Positions 22,430 through 34,954 of a stretch of 64,000 nucleotides of DNA are shown in pieces. A program made the position numbers and the translations under genes. Below the pieces are notes generated by a model. The model did not search any database. It was given only the letters and a program-made list of their open reading frames with translations, and was not told the origin of the DNA. This DNA comes from Nelumbo lutea (lineage: Eukaryota > Streptophyta > Magnoliopsida > Proteales > Nelumbonaceae). The stretch spans positions 10,974,633-11,038,632 of the forward strand of contig JAKGHH010000006.1 of the NCBI GenBank assembly GCA_022828595.1. The letters are read 5' to 3'. Within the stretch, counting starts at the first letter, position 1. Every line of letters begins with the position of its first letter.

Positions 22430-24500
22430 GGTCCTTCCTCTGTCATCATGGTTGACATTGTCGATGATTCCTCACCAAATGAGACAAGTCAAATAGCAAA
22501 TAATGAAAGCAATCCCACTACCAATACTCTTATAATAGATGGCACTCATACTGAATCTCAGTCCTATTGAAGTTAAGTAAAATGGTCCAATGTTGAAGCT
22601 AAAAAGATAGAAAACTTCATTTGTTTGGTTGGAGTGCAAAGAGGTTGAAATAGCTAATGGAACGAAGAAGGCATAATGTGTCCATTACAAGAGTAAATTA
22701 TCTATACAATCTACTAAGGCTACAATTTATATGGGTGGGCATTTCAAAACATGCAGATGGAGAAAATTGACTCAAAAATCTAAGAAACAATGTAAGCAAC
22801 AAATGACCTTGAATTTCCAAGCAATAGATTCCAATGTTGATGCAAAAATTGCAAGCCTTCCTATCTTAGATCCTATTGTTGCTACTAAGTATAACCATTT
22901 CAAAATGAAGGAAGCAATTGTTCATTGGGTTCTTAAGCATGAGCATCCATTTACTGTAATGGAAGAGGAAGGCTTTGTTTTCATGATAAAGATGTGAGAT
23001 CCTATTTTTAAGAATATCTCTCACAAGACAATAAAAAACAAAGTGTAATTCTGTATGAGGATTAAAAGAAGAGGTGGAAGAATCTTTTAATGGGTATTTC
23101 AAAGATTAGCATAACCACAGACTTTTAGAAGTCACAAAATCAAAGGATAGAGTATATAGTGATAATTGGTCACTTCATAAATGTCAATTGGAGATTACAA
23201 AAGTGTGTCTCAGCTTTGCTCATGTTCCTCCACCTTTTTGTGGGGTTGATATTACAAGTGCAATTTATAAGCGTTTATGGTTTCTGGGAGTAATGCATTG
23301 TATGGTTCATGTTTAAGGTTTTTGAAAGAGATTTTTTCTAGGAATAGGAAGTTGCTTTGTGATGGAAAATTGTTCTATGTGCAATGTTGTGCATATATTT
23401 TAAATTTGTTGGTTTAAGATGGCCTTGGTATGATTGGTTATATCATAGAAAATGTGCATGAAAATGTCAAGTACATTAATTTGATAAACAAACTTTTTCT
23501 AAAATTGTACAACAATAACAACTAGGTACAAAGAAGATGGCCATTGATTGTCCTATCTATTGGAATTCAACTTTTGAGATGTTGTCATGTGCTTTGGAAT
23601 TTAAAGATGTGTTTTTAAGATTTCAAGAAAGGGAACCAAATTATAATTACTTGCCAACTCTTGAATGGGAATAGGTGGAGAAAGTATGTGAGATACTTGA
23701 AGTGTTCAATATAGTTACCAACATTTTTCTGGTAGTGACTATCCTAATTCTAATTTGTACCTCAATGAGATCTATAGGGTGAAGGAAATTATGAATTTAA
23801 AGTCAATTGATGAAAATGATTTCATTCAAATAACAGTTGGGAAGATGAAGGAAAAGTTTGATAAGTATTGGAGTGAATGTAATCTATTAATGGTAATGGC
23901 TTTTGTCTTAGACCCAAGGTGTAAATTAAGGTTGCTTGAAATGTGTTTTCCAGAAATATATTCAGAAGTTAAAAATAGAAAGAATATTGAGCAGGTTTCA
24001 AAGGGTTTTATACCAACTTTATGATAATATGTAATTGCTTATAATGCTTTTAATAGTGAGCTATCATTCACTAAAGGAAATGGTAGCAATAGATCTTCTC
24101 TAAGCTCTAGTTCCAACCCTCAGTCATCAACAAGTTTGGGATGGTCAAAATTGATGAGTTATGTAAAGAGAGTTAAGACCATTTCATCACCAAAATTAGA
24201 GATGGATATGTACCTTGAGGAGAGTGTTTATATTTGTGAGGAAAAAGTTCACATTATGAGTTTAATGATTTGGAATGGCAGAAGGCTAATAGTTTGAAAT
24301 ATTATGTGTTGTCAAAGATGGTAACTGAGATTCTTGTCATTCCAATATCTATAGTAGTTTCAAAAGCTACATTTAGTGTTGGTGGTAGGGTAATTGATCC
24401 TTATCATGGATCTTTGGCTTCAAAAACTATTCAATTTCAAATTTGTGGAGCGTATAGGATTTGTGTCCTTCATGGGGTGACGAAAAAACAAAAGCTATAG
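22430..24500 (+). pseudogene. hAT transposase (zinc-finger BED / RICESLEEPER type) relic
   Basis: Pieces in order: an acidic N-terminus starting MVDIVDDSSPNETSQIANN at 22448; a BED-finger-like region with C-x2-C equivalents decayed (22600-22760); HFINVNWRLQK and VHVPPP-like wording at 23170-23240; NCSMCNV/VQCCAYILNL-like region at 23370-23420; DCPIYWNST (23545); ALEFKDVFLRFQEREP at 23590-23640; LYLNEIYRVKEIM at 23755; MKEKFDKYWSECNLLM, VLDPRCKLRLLE and FPEIYSEV at 23845-23970; and the C-terminal dimerisation block VSKATFSVGGRVIDP at about 24357-24401. The order is that of plant hAT transposases. Many stops and shifts. The terminal inverted repeats of this large element were not located. Confidence 0.85.
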
Positions 24501-24508
24501 GTAGATTG
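24501..24508. repeat. 8-bp target site duplication GTAGATTG (left)
   Basis: Identical to 30315-30322; the 8-bp length is diagnostic of hAT insertions. Confidence 0.8.
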
Positions 24509-24811
24509 TAGGGGTGTTCATTTGGTTGGTTTGGTTTGGTTTGAAAATAAAACCTAACCAACATTTCGATTAGGTCATTTTCATGAACAAACATTATTAA
24601 ACTTGAAACCGAACCAAATTTAAATCGGTTTGATTCAGTTTTAATTCAATTAATTTGGTTATTAAAATATAAATGTATTTTATATTTATATTAATGATTA
24701 TTATTAAAATATATCAACATTTATAATTAAAATACATATTATATATTATTATTAATATATATAGTAATGTTAATATATATTATTGTTAATATTAATATGA
24801 ATATTTATAAT

Positions 24812-25085
24812 TGTTAGTGTAGGGGTGTTTCTGTCTTTATACTTATGTTGAGGTTGTAGATCTGTAATATTATATTAGAACTAGTGCCCCTCACTTAATT
24901 AAGGGCACATGTGTCTTTTTCATTATGTTAGTAATATAAAACATGTCTGGCCGTATGGGAGAAGTGATTTTTCCATTATTCAAACCAGACTTTTCTTCTC
25001 TCCTTTTCTCCTCCTTTCTCTCTTTCTTTGTTTCTTCTTTTCTTGGTTCTTATCAGACTAACAGAACTCAAAGGAAGGCCAAATT
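24812..25085 (+). repeat. Copia-1 5' LTR
   Basis: Starts TGTTAGTGTAGGGGTGTT; similar along its length to 29858-30137. The 3' edge is set by the end of that similarity and by the ATAAT duplication on the far side. No perfect tggtatcagagc primer site follows; ttatcagac at 25099 may be its remnant. Confidence 0.8.
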
Positions 25086-25721
25086 TTAAGGTATTTTGTT
25101 ATCAGACTAACATAACTCAGAGCTCAACTAAGCAACTTGGATTTTCCCAAATTTCTGTTTTCTGCGCACTCAATCTAAGGTTTTCTCTTGATTTCTCTGC
25201 CATCGATTGGAGATACGGGAAAGGGCTGAAAAGGAGTGGTCGCCCTCTTCCCTTGGAGGTTTCGATGCCTCCAGTTCTGTTGTTCATGGTCGGTTGTAGT
25301 GGTTTCCAAGAAGCCCTCCCCTAATCGATGAAGAGAAGAGGGTTGATTCGAGTGGTGCAGTGGGTGTCTTGTGTGAATTGATTTTCTTCTTGTGTAGTTT
25401 GTTTTTCGGGTGATGATGTAAGAGATTTCTATGCATATTTTTATTATGAATCAAATAGAAAGTATGTTTCTGATCGTATGAAGGGATTTCATATTGTAGT
25501 GTGCTAGGGTTTATGCTGTTTTTTGTGTGATTCGAAAGGGGAGTGGTTCGCATATATTGGTGAGATTTCAAGTAATCGTAGGGTAGGGATTGCGGTGTAA
25601 AAAGTGCAACCTTCAGCAATAACAAGTGTTGATCAGTGTGATCAAGTAGCGTGTAATGTGCCAAATTCAGTAATAAAAGAATTCAGCAATGGGATATAAC
25701 AGCGATAGCTAATCTAATGTG

Positions 25722-26605
25722 ATGATACCTATTGACTACCTGAATGTTCAAATGACCTCCATTAAACTAAATGGAGAGAATTATGTACCTTGGGCTAAAT
25801 CTATAGAAGTTTTTCTGAAGGAAAAGAAGAAGGTGAAACACATAAGGGAGGAAAAACCCTTCACTGATTCCCATGAGTAAGATGACTGGGAAAAAGATGA
25901 TGCACAAATTATCCTGTGGTTATGGAACAGTATGGAACCCAAGATTAGTGTAAATTTCATGTTTTTTGACACCGCCAAAGATGTGTGGGACCATGATAAG
26001 AAGTTGTATACTGGTCAAGACAATACAACCAGAGTATATCAGCTGTATCAGGAATACTTTAATCTGCAATAGGCAATCAGAGTCTTGAGGAGTACTATGC
26101 TAGTATGAGAAACATTCGTAATGAGTTGAATGTTTATCACCCCCTCACTTCTGATGCCAAAATTCAACAACAACAGAGAGAACGGATTGATGTGACTCGA
26201 TTTTTTGTGGGGCTGAAATCTGAGTATGAACGAGTGCGGGCTCAGATACTAGAGGGTCAGCTCTCCCTTCCTTAGAAGAGGTGTTTGCTCGACTTCGGAG
26301 GACTTCCATTGGATCTACTGAGAACTCTAATGTCTCTAATAGATCAGCCTTTGCAGTGTCAAAGGGCCATGGTGTGAGAGGTGGAGCTCAAGGAGCTCAG
26401 TCTGGCCATGGTGGTAGCAGTGGTCCGGTATATGGACGAAGTGGTAGTGGTAGACCTACATATAACCGTGGTGGTGGTCGTACTGGAGGTAGAGATTTAG
26501 GGGGAGCCTGTGGCAGAGGACGTGGCTCGGGTGCGAGGAGATGTACTCATTGTGGCATGGATGGACATACCATTAATTATTGATATGACTTGCATGGTCC
26601 ACCCT
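25722..26605 (+). pseudogene. Copia-1 gag
   Basis: Starts MIPIDYLNVQMTSIKLNGEN then YVPWAKSIEVFL, the N-terminal core of copia gag, and reaches an in-frame TAA at 25878. It continues with stops to VTRFFVGLKSEYERVRAQIL at 26198-26257, a Gly/Arg/Ser-rich linker (26380-26540), and the zinc knuckle CTHCGMDGHTINY at 26541-26579. The last Cys of the CX2CX4HX4C knuckle is replaced by TGA. Confidence 0.8.
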
Positions 26606-26769
26606 CAACTTGGGCCAATCATGTCTTGACTAGTGACACCAGTTTCAAACAGGAGAATCGTTCAGCTGATCAAGTGCATCTAACATCCACAGATGTTCCC
26701 GGGAAGGAGATGCTGAGTGTTCCCCATGATGAGTATGAGAGGTTTGTCCAATCTACATCTCAGCAGAAC

Positions 26770-27860
26770 ATGGCTACTTTCGCACACTTAGGTATGGCCT
26801 GTTTGGCATCCACACCCAATCCCTGGATTATTGACTCTAGAGCCTCCGATCACATGACTGGAACTCCAAGTGTATTTACTCCCCTCTCTCATTGCTCAAC
26901 ATAACAATCTATTACCCTTGCTAATGGTTCCACATCCTCGATTTATGGTGTTAGCAATGTTAACTTGACCCCTTATCTTTATCCTCAGTTTTGTATGTCC
27001 CTAAATTTTCATTTAACCTTATGTATGTTGGTAAGTTGACCAGGTCACTCAATTTCTCTATTACTTTTTACCCTTCTAATTGTGTTTTTCAGGATCTCAA
27101 GACAGGGATGAAGATTGGTAGAGGGAAGAAAACCGGTGGATTGTATTATCTTGACGGTTGTGGAAGAACATAAACAGCTCTTCAGTCATTGCACTCTCCT
27201 CTCCAGTGGCACTGTCGATTTGGTCATCCTTCGCTGAAAGTTATGAAATCTTTGATTCCTTCGTTGATTCAACATTTTGTTTTAGATTGTGAGCCGTGCC
27301 AATTATGGAAACATCATCATGTTCCCTTTAGTCCTAGGGTTGATAATCGTGTGTCGGGTCCTCTTTCTTTGGTTCATTCAGATGTTTGGGGTCCTTATAA
27401 AGTAATGTCATATAATGGATATAGATATCTTGTCATTTTTGTTGATAATTATTCAAGGATGGCGTGGCTATATTTAATGAAAGAAATGAGTGAATTATTT
27501 ACCATCTTCCAAAAGTTTTATGCTGAGATTCGCAACCAATTTGGTGTTTACATTAAAATTTTTCGTTCCGATAATGGCCGTGAATATTTCTCTTCATCAT
27601 TTCAAGAATACTTGGACCAACATGGCATTATACATCAGACCTCATGTACCTACACCCCACAACAAAATGGAGTGGCTGAGAGAAAGAATCGTCATATTTT
27701 GGAAACAGCTCGATCCCTCATGCATCACATGAATGTTCCCAAACCCTTTTGGAGTGATACGGTGCTTACTTCTTGCTTCTTGATTAATCGGATGCCCACG
27801 TCTATCCTTGATGGGCATTCCCCATTCACTACCTTGTTTCCCACATAATCTCTGTTTCCT
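26770..27860 (+). pseudogene. Copia-1 protease and integrase
   Basis: The protease site reads WIIDSRASDHMTG (26824-26862), a change from the expected D-S-G-A-S. The integrase begins with HCRFGHPSLKVMKSL and CEPCQLWKHH (HHCC zinc site, 27207-27315). Its core has HSDVWGP, RSDNGREY and VAERKNRH, so all three acidic residues of the DD35E triad are kept in a 219-codon open frame (27189-27848). The frame is lost just after this. Confidence 0.85.
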
Positions 27861-28249
27861 CTTTCTCCTCGGGTTATTTGGTGTGTCTGCATCATCCATA
27901 ATCTGGGCCTCGGGAAGGACAAATTAGATGCACGGTCCATTAAGTACAACTTCTTTGACTATTCCCGGACCCAGAAAGGGTATAAGTGTTATCGCTCTAG
28001 TTCTCGATGTTCCTTTGTGTGTGCTGATGTTACCTTCTTTGAGTCTACTCCATTTTTCTTGGGGTCCAGTGATACTTCTTCCTCCTCCTCTTCCACTTCC
28101 AGTTGTCGATTTTGTTCCCCTTCTTCCAGCTATGACCAAGTCCTTGCCTCTAGTGCCACCACCTGTTGAATGCCCACCCATCTGTCAAGTGTATACACAT
28201 CGCCCACGTGTATTAGCTGCTACTCCGGCTCCATCACCATCGATAGATC

Positions 28250-29857
28250 CGGCAGTTGTCTCCACCAACCCCAAACCCAGCATTTGATCTTGATCTTCCC
28301 ATTGCCTTGCGGAAAGGTAAACGCACTTGTACCATTTATCCTATTTCTAATTATGTTTCACTAATTCACCTTTCCGCTTCCCATCGCCAGTTTATCTCAT
28401 TGTTATCCTCAGTTATTGTCCCTAAGGATGTCCAAGAAGCCCTTGCTTCTCCAGGGTGGTGCCATGCAATTGAAGAACTCTCAACTTTAATTCATAATCA
28501 TACTTGGGACCTCACCACTCTTCCTCCTAGGAAGCAGACTGTTGGTTGTAAGTGGGTTTATACTATTAAGTATTTACTGGTGGTAGTGTTGAGCGCCTGA
28601 AAGCTCGGTTGGTTGCAAAAGGGTACTCCCAAACCTATGGTATTGGCCACACAGAGACCTTATCCCCAATTGCTAAGGTAGGTTCGGTTCGTGTTGTGAT
28701 CTCTCTTACTGTTGTGTATGATTGGCCCCTCTATCAGCTTGATATCAATAATGCTTTCTTGCATGGTGATTTGCTCGAGGAGGTTTACATTGGAGCAACC
28801 ACCGGGGTTTGTTACTCAGGAGGAGGATGGTAAGGTATGCATACTAAAGAAGGCTATTTATGGGCTTAAACAGTCTCCTCGAGCATGGTTTGGTAGGTCC
28901 GGTGATGTGGTAAAGAAGTTTGGTTTGAAGCAGTGCCAAGTTGATCATTCCATCTACAATCGTGACTCTCAGGTAGGAAAAATCCTATTGGTGATGTATG
29001 TAGATGATATTGTTATTACCGGGAATGATAAAATAGTCATTGACAAGTTGAAGACTTTTCTACAGGAACATTTTCAAACAAAGGACCTTGGTAAATTGAA
29101 ATATTTCTTGGGGATAGAAGTAACAAGGTCTAAGCATGGTATTAATTTGTGTTAGAGGAAATATGTGCGTGATTTACTGGAGGAAACAAGTTTGTTAGAT
29201 GCTAAACCAACTGAAACACCTATGGAAACAAATACTAGGCTGAGCAGTGCTATGGGCGAAGTGTTTGAAGACCCTAGCAGATACCGGCAACTTGTAGGTA
29301 AACTGAACTACCTAACCATTATTTAGCCAGATATTTCGTTTGCGGTTAGTATGGTAAGTCAGTTCATGCAAAAACCTTGAAATAGAAGGATATACTGATG
29401 CTGACTAAGCCAGTTCTATGTCTGATATGAGGTCTACCACAGCTATTGCACTTTTCTTGGGGGTAATCTGGTGACATGGAAAAGTAAGAAGCAAACAGTC
29501 GTGGCGAGAAGCAATGCAGAGGTAGAATATAGAGCTATGGCACATACTACTTGTGAATTAGTGTGGCTAAAGAACCTTCTACATGAGATAGCATACAATG
29601 TTAACACTCTAATGAAGCTCTATTGTGACAATCAGGTTGCAATTCATATTTCTTTTAATCCGATATTTTGTGAAAGAACCAAACACATAGATATTGACTG
29701 TCACTTTGTGAGAGATAAGGTGTTGAATGGAGTGATAGACACTACATATTTTAACATAGGGAACCAGTGGGCAAACTTATTTACAAAAGGGTTGAGTCGG
29801 GGAAGAGTGGACTACATATGTAACAAGTTGATATATATTCACCAACTTGAGGGGGAG
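28250..29857 (+). pseudogene. Copia-1 reverse transcriptase and RNase H
   Basis: Blocks in order: LRKGKRTC, VQEALASPGW, TVGCKWVYTIK (28540-28572, then a frameshift), LVAKGYSQTYG (28606-28640), [27 protein letters not shown] (28859-28894), YVDDIVITGND (the YVDD catalytic site, 28999-29031), [14 protein letters not shown], then decayed text. RNase H reads KSKKQTVVARSNAEVEYRAM at 29480-29540 and LYCDNQVAIHIS. The copia C-terminus LFTKGLSRGR is followed by IHQLEGEC-stop just before the polypurine tract. Confidence 0.85.
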
Positions 29858-30137
29858 TGTTAGTGTAGGGGTATTTCTATCTTTACACTTATGTTGAGTT
29901 TGCTAATATGTAATATTATATTAGAACTAGTCCCTCACTTAAGTAAGGGCACATGTGTCTTTTCCATTATGTTAGTAATATAGAACATGTCTGGCCGAAT
30001 GAGAGAAGTGATTTTTTCATTATTCGAACCCGACTTTTCTTATCTCCTTTTCTCCTCCTTTCTCTCTTTCCTTCTTCTTTCTTCTTCTCTCTTCTTGGTA
30101 GTTATCAGAATAACAGAACTCAAAGGCAGGGCGAATT
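29858..30137 (+). repeat. Copia-1 3' LTR
   Basis: Preceded by the polypurine tract at 29846-29857 and followed by ATAAT (30138-30142). Confidence 0.8.
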
Positions 30138-30314
30138 ATAATAATGATTAAAATTTAACTATATGTATTTATTTTGGTTAATTCGGTTTTTGGTTTGTTT
30201 CGATTGAATTTTTTCTCAAACCGAACCGAAAACCGAAATAACTAAATTGAATTGGTTTATTCAGTTTGGTGCGGTTTTTGGTTTGATAACCAAATTTGAA
30301 TACCCCTAGCCCTA

Positions 30315-30322
30315 GTAGATTG
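30315..30322. repeat. 8-bp target site duplication GTAGATTG (right)
   Basis: Partner of 24501-24508. Confidence 0.8.
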
Positions 30323-32227
30323 TTTGGATGCCATCAGCAGGAGATGTGGCTATGTCAATCTTTGGTTATGGTTTGAATTATTTAGAATATTTAGGTTCTA
30401 GATTTTTGAGTTGATTTATTGTTATAATGGGCATTGGAAGTTCAAAACTATAACTTCTTTCTTTAACTTTTCACTATTATGGTTTTTTGGTTCTTGTGAG
30501 ATGTTATCTGATGGTTTGGTTTGTTAATAAACTATTGACCGATAAGTGAAACAAACTTTTGAACTTATTACTTTTATGAACTATTGCTAGTTTGCTTCCT
30601 ATGAAATCTTGTTAACCCTTTTTTTTAATAGTTAAAACTTTAGCTGGCATTCTTTCTATTGGATATTCTTGGTTTTTCTGATTTGGAAACTAGATATTCT
30701 AATCTTCTTATTTTTTCAGCTTGGAACCCCTCTAGAAGATCTAGAAAGTTTGGGGGGTATCATCCTTTTCTAACATCAATACACGATGCAATTTTCAATC
30801 TTCTGCTGGTAATGAGGTGCGTTATAAATTGAAACTTATATTTTGAGAACTGATTAGTATCCTCAAAACTTAAGTACTATGAATAGTCCAACAGCACTTT
30901 TGGCATTTAATGTTTTTCTACCAAGTCCATAGCTGGCCTAGAACGACTCACCTTGACTAATCAGTTCGGTGGCATTGTTACAAAAATTCTATAATAATTG
31001 ATCAGCAAAGGAAATAAGCACATTATATATAGGCTGTCCTATTAATCTTTGGTAGTAACACATTATACAAAATCTTTTACCCTCTTTTGCCCAGATAACT
31101 TTCACTCCTTCCCAAACCCTTTCCTTTTAATTAGTTTTCTTTGATTACTCTAGCAGATCAGAAAGAATATCTCTTTTCCTCTCTTCCTCTCTTTCTCTCT
31201 TTCTCTAAAAAGAAGAAGAAGAAATAAACCAATTAGACAACCCAACAGCCCAGATGAGGCTCTTTACTCTCTTTCCCTTAGGAACAAGGCACTCATCTAC
31301 TGGAGATACCCATTCAAGGCATTGTCTTAGTTACCTTCACCTTAGCTGCATCTGTAGCTAAAGATGGGTGATGAGCTTGACTGTGCATTGTTGTATCCAC
31401 CAAAAGAAACAGAATATGGAGTTTGATTTTCTTCTTTCTAAGAAGTTAGATCACCCTAAAAATTAGAAATTTCTTCGTAGGGGATTTTGTTCCGACGGAA
31501 GGATCTTGCGGAACCTATTCCATTTTCTGTATGTTGGTGCCTTTGGAAGGAAAAAGCTGTCAAAGTTTTGACCGGAAGGATTTCCCATTTGAATCAGTTA
31601 TTGGAAGATTGAATACCAGTTATTTTCTTGGCCTCAGTCTTGAAAGACTTTGAAGGTCTGGACTGAATACCAGTTATTTTCTTGGCCTCAGTCATGCTTA
31701 TATTGACATGTGGAGCTTTATTTTGCATTGCATATGGATTACACGGTTCTCTTTCATAAAAAAAATTTACATCATTTGGGTGTAAATTCATCTTGCCACA
31801 TTTTCATTGCCTTTTGTGGGTAAATTCATCTTCTATGCAACATACAATTTTCTGCTTCCCTGGCATTTTATAGATTATGATACCTCATGATTTCCCTGTG
31901 GGTGAACACTGGGAAGCATTATGTAACTATTCTCAGTCCATATCTTTTTTGAAATATGATGTTTTCCGGATGCATTTCTACCTGTTTATCTTTCTAATTC
32001 TAATGTATAACTATCTATTCAGATTTTTAATATCCCGTAGAGTTGGTGCAGTCTGTCTGTGGAATATATATCAATTGTGGTTTTAGTAACACTGTTTTTA
32101 TTATCCATTACAGCCAATTAAATGGAAAGAGTTGTATGAACATTGAAGCTTCCATTATCTTATCTGAAAAGCTACTCAGGTTATTACTTGTTTGAAATTT
32201 GTGCATGTAGAATTAATTTATTTGCAG
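30323..32227. other. hAT remnant flank and region upstream of the eIF4A pseudogene
   Basis: The first part continues the sequence interrupted by the MITE. A 28-base phrase (gaataccagttattttcttg...) occurs twice, at about 31609 and 31664, as a short tandem duplication. Leader exons of the eIF4A copy may lie here but were not identified. Confidence 0.4.
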
Positions 32228-33265
32228 TCATGGCGGGATTGGCCCAAGAAGGTTCACAATTTGATTTGTTGTCAATATGATGCCAAAATGAATGAGCTGT
32301 AAGTCTCCTCCGCTTTAAAAAAAAAAAAAGAAAAAGAAAAAGAAAAAAGAAAAGAAAAGAAAAAGAAAAAGAAAACAGAATGTGAAAAAGAAAAAAGTAA
32401 AGGAAAGGAAAAAACAGGAAGAAATTGGGAGAAAAATGCTGGTGATACATTTGGTCTTGCATGAATCTCCTCTGTGTATGTATAGTTGTATTTGTCCACT
32501 TTACTCTTGTAAATTATGTTTAATCTGTAAATTAATTAAAAGAGGATTTTAAAGCCTTCCTAATGATGATTTTGATTTAATGAGCAGGCGCACAGCAGAT
32601 GGACAAGATTTTTTTTACCTCGTATGACAAGTTCTGAAAGTTTTGATGCCATGGGCTTGAAAGAGAATATTCTGAGGGGCATCTATGCATATGGTAGGTT
32701 CTTCATGTTATGATATTTTTCAGTTAAACAACTTGTTGAGTATTCACATATCACGTTTAGCATGAAGCATTTGAGATTTGACATGCCAATTTATGAGATC
32801 TTGCATCAGAATTGATCTGATTGGTGGCACCTGATAAATCTCACCTGGGGTTTGAAAATTAGAAGATTTGTATTTGTAGGAGATGTGTTTATGTGAAACC
32901 TGACATGGTCTGGACTCCCACCTAAACATTCTTTCTGAATTGTCATTGATGGTGTTATCATGAAATTTTGTGCTGCAATGCACCATAAAGTTTGTTTTCC
33001 TTTTATGTTATGGAACTTTTTTCTGAGCTATTCACCTGAAGTTTATTTTGATGATGTTTTGATGGTTTGGCACTTCTTTTTTAAGGATAGAGTGTAATAC
33101 TGAAGGTCTTCTACTTTATTTGTTCCAGCAGACACAATCAGGAACGGGAAAACAGCAACTTTCTGCTCATGAATCCTGCAGAAGCTTGATTAGAATCTAA
33201 TTGAATGTCAGACTTTGGGTTCTTGCACCCACTCGAGAACTTGCACAACAAATGGAGAAGTGTCA
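32228..33265 (+). pseudogene. eIF4A (DEAD-box translation initiation factor) unprocessed pseudogene, 5' exons
   Basis: Exon-like 32228-32298 starts MAGLAQEGSQFD, the eIF4A N-terminus, then has an insertion before YDAKMNEL and a GTAAGT donor. Exon-like 32588-32693 reads ADGQDFF, an extra T, TSYD, a 2-base loss, then FDAMGLKENILRGIYAYG and a GT donor. The exon carrying FEKPSAIQQRG is missing. Exon-like 33128-33265 reads QTQSGTGKTATFCS (Walker A, motif I) and ILQKLD, NLIECQ and, shifted, LAPTRELAQQ (motif Ia) and QMEK. Introns are retained with GT-AG borders, so this is a duplicated, not a retrocopied, pseudogene. It is cut before the DEAD box. Confidence 0.85.
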
Positions 33266-34822
33266 CACTTATGGACATTTTTTTCTATAAATGCGTCACA
33301 CTAATGGACATTTGGTTGCCTGAAAATGACTTGCATATTTGATGTGTATATTAAAATGTGTAACTTAGAAAAAGCATTTTGCACTAGCTAGCCTAAATAT
33401 AATTATATAAATAACACCTTAGGGGCATCTTGTTATTGTAGTTAGAGTTTAAAATAAATTTAGAAATAAGATCTATCCTCTCAAATCCAGTTAACTTGAT
33501 CTATGGTCAACAAGTCATAATAAAGGTAGATGGGTACATCTGAACAAGATTTCAGCCTCTTGCTGTTTTTTTCCCTTATTGATTAAACCAGAAAGGCAGA
33601 AACAGATAGAGAAGTAGTTTTCTTGCTCATGGTTTTCAACAATATCTGTACAGGACACTACTGCTTTGGAGAATGAAAAGTGTGGGATATGAATGGATTT
33701 ATCTTATCATTGACAAGGGGGTGCTAGACTGCTGCCAGCACTGATATGTCCATGGATATATCAAGCATATTTTGTTGAAGTGTTATCAAATTTATTTTCT
33801 AAATCATTTATCAAACACTTTCCTAAAATTTTGGATTTTATGTAGTGATGGATGAAAAAAAAAAGGATTTGGGGCTCCATGCTATTTCAGTATCATAACC
33901 TGAATTTCTTTGTTCTAGTTTAACCTTATGTCTTTGTTTCTTTAAATAATATCCTGTAATTTGTTTATTTATTTTTTACCCTTAAAGAAACTATTCCCAT
34001 TCATATGTAGAGGAACCTATGGTAGCAGATTTGTATCACACTATCACCTATATACAATGGTATTATTATAATAAGCCCATCATAAACCTCTTGAAATTTG
34101 AAAATAGGTTCACCAGAAAGCTCAAAATTGAACTCAAATAAGCTCGATCCATTATCAAGCTTGAGCCAAATCAAGGTCAAACATATGGATTTCACTCAAG
34201 CTGAATTTTAGGTTATATTTCTAGTATCGGCTTGAATCCACCCCTATCCATAGCCCCTTTAACTTGCAATAAATAGTTACGTGACTCACGTCTCACGGGT
34301 GCCATTGGTGGTCTTCTATGCACATGACTAAAACTATCTTAGTCTACTTTCTCTCATTTTGTCACACCTATCAGAGCACTCCTTAGTTCTTTTGGATAAT
34401 TTCATTTCTGACCCTGTCCTCTCTGGTTTTTCCACTCATTCACCTTAACACACGCATTTCCAACATTCTGCTCTGTACATAATAGCTGTTGCAGACATTC
34501 CACCACAGGACAAAATAATTTTATCTTATAAATATGAAAAGTGTCAAAGACAGTGTCATATATAAAGAATAAAAGCAATCTAGTCTCAACATTACACGAT
34601 ATAAGGGGATTCCTTCAGTCAACTAGAGAACAATGTACATAGCAGGGGAAAAACAAAAACCGAAGCAAAAATGTATTGAGAAGCTCTTCCAGGAATATAA
34701 TCAAGTGCTTATATTTTGAGATTCTACCACAGGGTCCATGCATCTTGAGCTCCCTTATGCTTTGGCCTTGCAATTCTCCAAATTAGACCCCTTATATAGA
34801 GAAATGGACTGCTTGTCGCCAT
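33266..34822. other. Spacer between the eIF4A pseudogene and the 35K gene 3' end
   Basis: No coding similarity recognised. The minus-strand 3' UTR of the 35K gene must begin just below 34823; no clear polyadenylation signal was singled out. Confidence 0.4.
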
Positions 34823-34954
34823 TCAATCAGAATGGAGATCTCTACTTTGGGACCTCCTTTCATGCCGATGGGAATGTTTGCTATATCTATGGCGCTTGTG
34901 AGAGTGTTCTTCCCTGTCAACTGAGCTCCTTGGTCTTCTAGGCGGTGATGGGAC
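34823..34954 (-). CDS. SNRNP35: 35K exon 7 (C-terminal tail, stop)
   Basis: 44 codons after acceptor [24 protein letters not shown], then an H/R/S-rich tail, then TGA. The phase-0 start joins ...MSRFQ of exon 6. Confidence 0.9.
   Translation of the reverse strand, partial: VPSPPRRPRSSVDREEHSHKRHRYSKHSHRHERRSQSRDLHSD

Larger units (their letters stand above)
24812..30137 (+). mobile_element. Copia-1, full-length but dead Ty1/copia element
   Basis: Two LTRs of about 275-280 bp (24812-25085 and 29858-30137) both start TGTTAGTGTAGGGGT. The flanking duplication ATAAT is at 24807-24811 and 30138-30142. A polypurine tract (ttgagggggag) precedes the 3' LTR. The order gag, protease, integrase, RT, RNase H is that of copia. 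Each region has stops or frameshifts. The gag and zinc-knuckle style and short LTRs suggest an Ale/Retrofit-like lineage, which is inference. Confidence 0.9.
24509..30314. mobile_element. hAT-type MITE, split by Copia-1
   Basis: The left end TAGGGGTGTTCATTTGG and the reverse complement of the right end, CTAGGGGTATTCAAATTTGG, form terminal inverted repeats. Both arms continue as 'ggtttggttt / aaccgaaccgaaaaccg' rich sequence typical of TAGGGGTGTTCAA hAT MITEs. Perfect 8-bp duplications (GTAGATTG) flank it. Without the copia insert it is about 480 bp (24509-24811 and 30138-30314). No transposase inside; it sits just after the C-terminal codons of the larger hAT relic. Confidence 0.8.

Noticed and set aside
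32272..32499. Phe/Ser-rich minus-strand frames
   Set aside because: Reading through an A/G-rich low-complexity tract (aaaagaaaaag) in the eIF4A pseudogene intron; not a protein.
34001..34195. Minus-strand 64-codon frame near the 35K 3' end
   Set aside because: No similarity to the 35K tail, which ends with a natural stop at 34823; likely chance.
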